Source of the DNA: UBA11400 sp964473555
Lineage (GTDB): Bacteria > Bacteroidota > Rhodothermia > Balneolales > HLUCCA01
Direction of reading: 5' to 3'
Assembly (NCBI GenBank): GCA_964473555.1
Contig: CAYYPL010000002.1
Location: 248,001-312,000 of the forward strand
Length of the DNA stretch: 64,000 bases
The notes under the pieces are model-generated. The model was not told the DNA's origin and made no database searches. It worked only from the letters and a program-made list of their open reading frames with translations. Position 1 is the first letter of the stretch. The number at the start of each line of letters is the position of its first letter. A program made the translations under genes and the position numbers. Shown one piece after another: positions 62,525-64,000 of this stretch.

Positions 62525-64000
62525 ATGACATTTAAAAAGCTCACATTAGCCTTTTTATTGCTTTTTCCGGCGATTCTGCTTGGGCAAAAGCTTACTCCGA
62601 TACCTCTTGACACCCAATTATATCGTGAGGCTCACAATACTCATGCTCATCTGGATGGTATTTGTTCTACCATCGATCTCTTGGGCACACCTGAAGCCGT
62701 TCTGGCTCAAGAGGAGTTTGTCAGATGGAATCGGGCAGGCAGACCTGGATGGAGACAACTTCAGGATGCAGAGATCAATATGGCAGTGGGCGACGTCAAG
62801 AATTTTTTTGTCTATAATTTCGAAACCACCACTTATGACTCAAAAGCGTTCGAACTCAAGGCAATCGGTGCCAGAACCATCATTTGGGTTGAGCGCACTG
62901 AGTTGGGTCCCAACAAGGTGACCGATGAAAAGATCGCCGAAATGCTCGACAATCTTGAATCCAGAACCCCGACCAATTCAGTTGATCCTCAAACAGGAAT
63001 TGTTATTAATAACAGAAATTATTTCGGCAATGCGCCAAATGTGGATGGAACCGGAAGGGTATCGGTGTTGCTCACTAACATTCCAAGACGCGATAATGGA
63101 CTCACCACCGGCGGATTCTTTACTTCCGTGAACCTGTCACAAACCAACCCGAACAGCAATAAAGCCGATATCATCTACATCAACACGGCCTTAGTCTACA
63201 ATACCAGCCGAAGTATCAGCCTTGAGGGAGCTTTAAGTACCCTCGCTCACGAGGACCAACACCTCATCCATGCAAACTACGCCACTTTGTCGACCTTTTT
63301 GAACGAAGGACAGTCCGAGTGGGCCGAAATCCTGAACGGATATGAACCACGTCCCGCTACCAATCTACAGACTCCACAGGAAGTCAACAGGCAGTTATTG
63401 ACCTGGAGATCCAATGAAACAGCAGTACTCTTCGATTATGCACGTGCCGGATTATTTCACTCGTACCTGGCTGAACGTGTTGGACCCGCTGCAGCCGGAA
63501 CTATTACCCGTTCGGGCAGAAACGGCATCCAGGCGTATGAGCGGGCATTGCAAAACACCGGACTGTTTTTTGAAGATATCCTCTTTGATTTTCACACCGC
63601 AAATCTGGTGAATAATGTAGGCATCGGTAGCGGATACTTTGGTTATCGTGGTTCCGGGCGTGGTTCACTTCGAACCTCAGGCTTTGCCTCCGAATATCCT
63701 TCCTATCTGGTTGAAGTAAACACCGGAGGAACTGTAGCCTACGGTGGAGCCGAAATCAAACAGTGGACAGGGGTCGAAAACTTCAACATCGATATCGAAT
63801 CGGATTTCACGATGCGGCATCGTTTAATTGCCAAAAGATTCAATTCAGGACAAATTTCAGTGGTTGATGTTTTGCCCGGAGCATTTACGCTTGAAGGTGA
63901 ATACGAATCTGTACAACTATTGTCGGCCAAGATTCTCCCAACCGGAACGAACGAGTTCAATGAAGGGTCCAGCACCTATTCGTACTCAACGCAATGGGAA
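62525..64000 (+). CDS. Secreted zinc metallopeptidase, 3' end outside the window
   Basis: An open frame of 492 codons from ATG 62525 to the last base with no stop. A signal peptide (KKLTLAFLLLFPAILLGQ) is followed by a domain with the zinc motif H242-E-D-Q-H246 (TLAHEDQHLIHA) and a downstream Glu in FLNEGQSEWAE, the gluzincin arrangement seen in hyicolysin-like (M30) and related secreted peptidases. The frame also continues past the protease part with strand-rich sequence, as in proteins with C-terminal beta domains. Substrate unknown. Confidence 0.88.
   Translation, partial: MTFKKLTLAFLLLFPAILLGQKLTPIPLDTQLYREAHNTHAHLDGICSTIDLLGTPEAVLAQEEFVRWNRAGRPGWRQLQDAEINMAVGDVKNFFVYNFETTTYDSKAFELKAIGARTIIWVERTELGPNKVTDEKIAEMLDNLESRTPTNSVDPQTGIVINNRNYFGNAPNVDGTGRVSVLLTNIPRRDNGLTTGGFFTSVNLSQTNPNSNKADIIYINTALVYNTSRSISLEGALSTLAHEDQHLIHANYATLSTFLNEGQSEWAEILNGYEPRPATNLQTPQEVNRQLLTWRSNETAVLFDYARAGLFHSYLAERVGPAAAGTITRSGRNGIQAYERALQNTGLFFEDILFDFHTANLVNNVGIGSGYFGYRGSGRGSLRTSGFASEYPSYLVEVNTGGTVAYGGAEIKQWTGVENFNIDIESDFTMRHRLIAKRFNSGQISVVDVLPGAFTLEGEYESVQLLSAKILPTGTNEFNEGSSTYSYSTQWE

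Noticed and set aside
62580..63611. Short forward ORFs near the right end
   Set aside because: They are in the wrong frame within the long metallopeptidase frame that starts at 62525.

Overview
The window looks like a chromosomal segment of a free-living, aerobic, Gram-negative bacterium of the FCB (Bacteroidota/Balneolota/Rhodothermota) group. The evidence is a very long TonB-dependent receptor with a carboxypeptidase-regulatory-like N-terminus, lipoproteins with short signal peptides (one resembling DUF4296), a single-subunit cytochrome b type succinate dehydrogenase (sdhC-A-B), L-lysine 6-transaminase, and an RLAN-type ATP-grasp/GCS2 cluster. Two good promoters are of the classical -35/-10 kind (TTGAAA-N17-TAATAT before HU; TTGACA-N18-TATATT before tRNA-fMet), and some genes have clear Shine-Dalgarno sequences. 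Both traits fit Balneolota/Rhodothermota-like lineages better than classical Bacteroidota. The placement is inference.

Layout. 1-8.2 kb: the end of a RelA/SpoT-type (p)ppGpp enzyme, a GGAGAG-repeat hairpin array (candidate sRNA), HU, ruvX, def, a short-tandem-repeat block, fmt, an ankyrin protein, an 840-bp gene-free structured region, pruA on the reverse strand, and gapA. 8.25-10.4 kb: a small AT-rich accessory patch with a headless beta-propeller ORF and an autoinhibited Fic protein. 10.5-18.3 kb: hisI, hisE, agmatine deiminase, gatB, a cysteine-less thioredoxin-fold lipoprotein, tpiA, purD and a secreted beta-propeller. 18.36-21.9 kb: a C39/papain-like peptidase, an RLAN/RimK-like ATP-grasp ligase and a GCS2 amidoligase, a predicted peptide-modification system. 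22.1-27.6 kb: sdhCAB and recQ. 27.6-35.5 kb: a DUF4296-like lipoprotein, an SDR, coaX, udk, a secreted amidase, an MscS remnant, and a sigma/anti-sigma/secreted-protein operon. 35.6-53.1 kb: fbp, acs, an FKBP lipoprotein, a membrane rhodanese, a TonB receptor, ettA, a second ankyrin protein, a tightly overlapping four-gene operon that includes a 51-residue membrane protein, a lipase-like hydrolase, a DUF819 protein, an SDR and lysine 6-transaminase.

53.27-62.34 kb: an initiator tRNA-fMet gene carries a ~9.0-kb integrated element bounded by a 15-bp direct repeat of the tRNA 3' end. Its reverse-strand backbone is a tyrosine integrase, an unknown protein, an excisionase-like HTH protein, a small protein, a RepA-like ATPase, an iteron-like origin candidate and a VirE-N/BT4734-like primase-type protein. 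AT-rich cargo lies at the tRNA end, where a degenerate ~34-bp repeat array flanks one secreted protein gene. There is no relaxase, capsid or terminase large subunit, so it resembles an integrating replicon or phage-satellite-like island. Matching tandem TGAAAC sites near both ends look like integrase arm sites. The element supplies a substitute terminator to the tRNA, while the tRNA's presumed original terminator now lies outside the right end. From 62.5 kb a secreted HExxH protease gene runs off the window.
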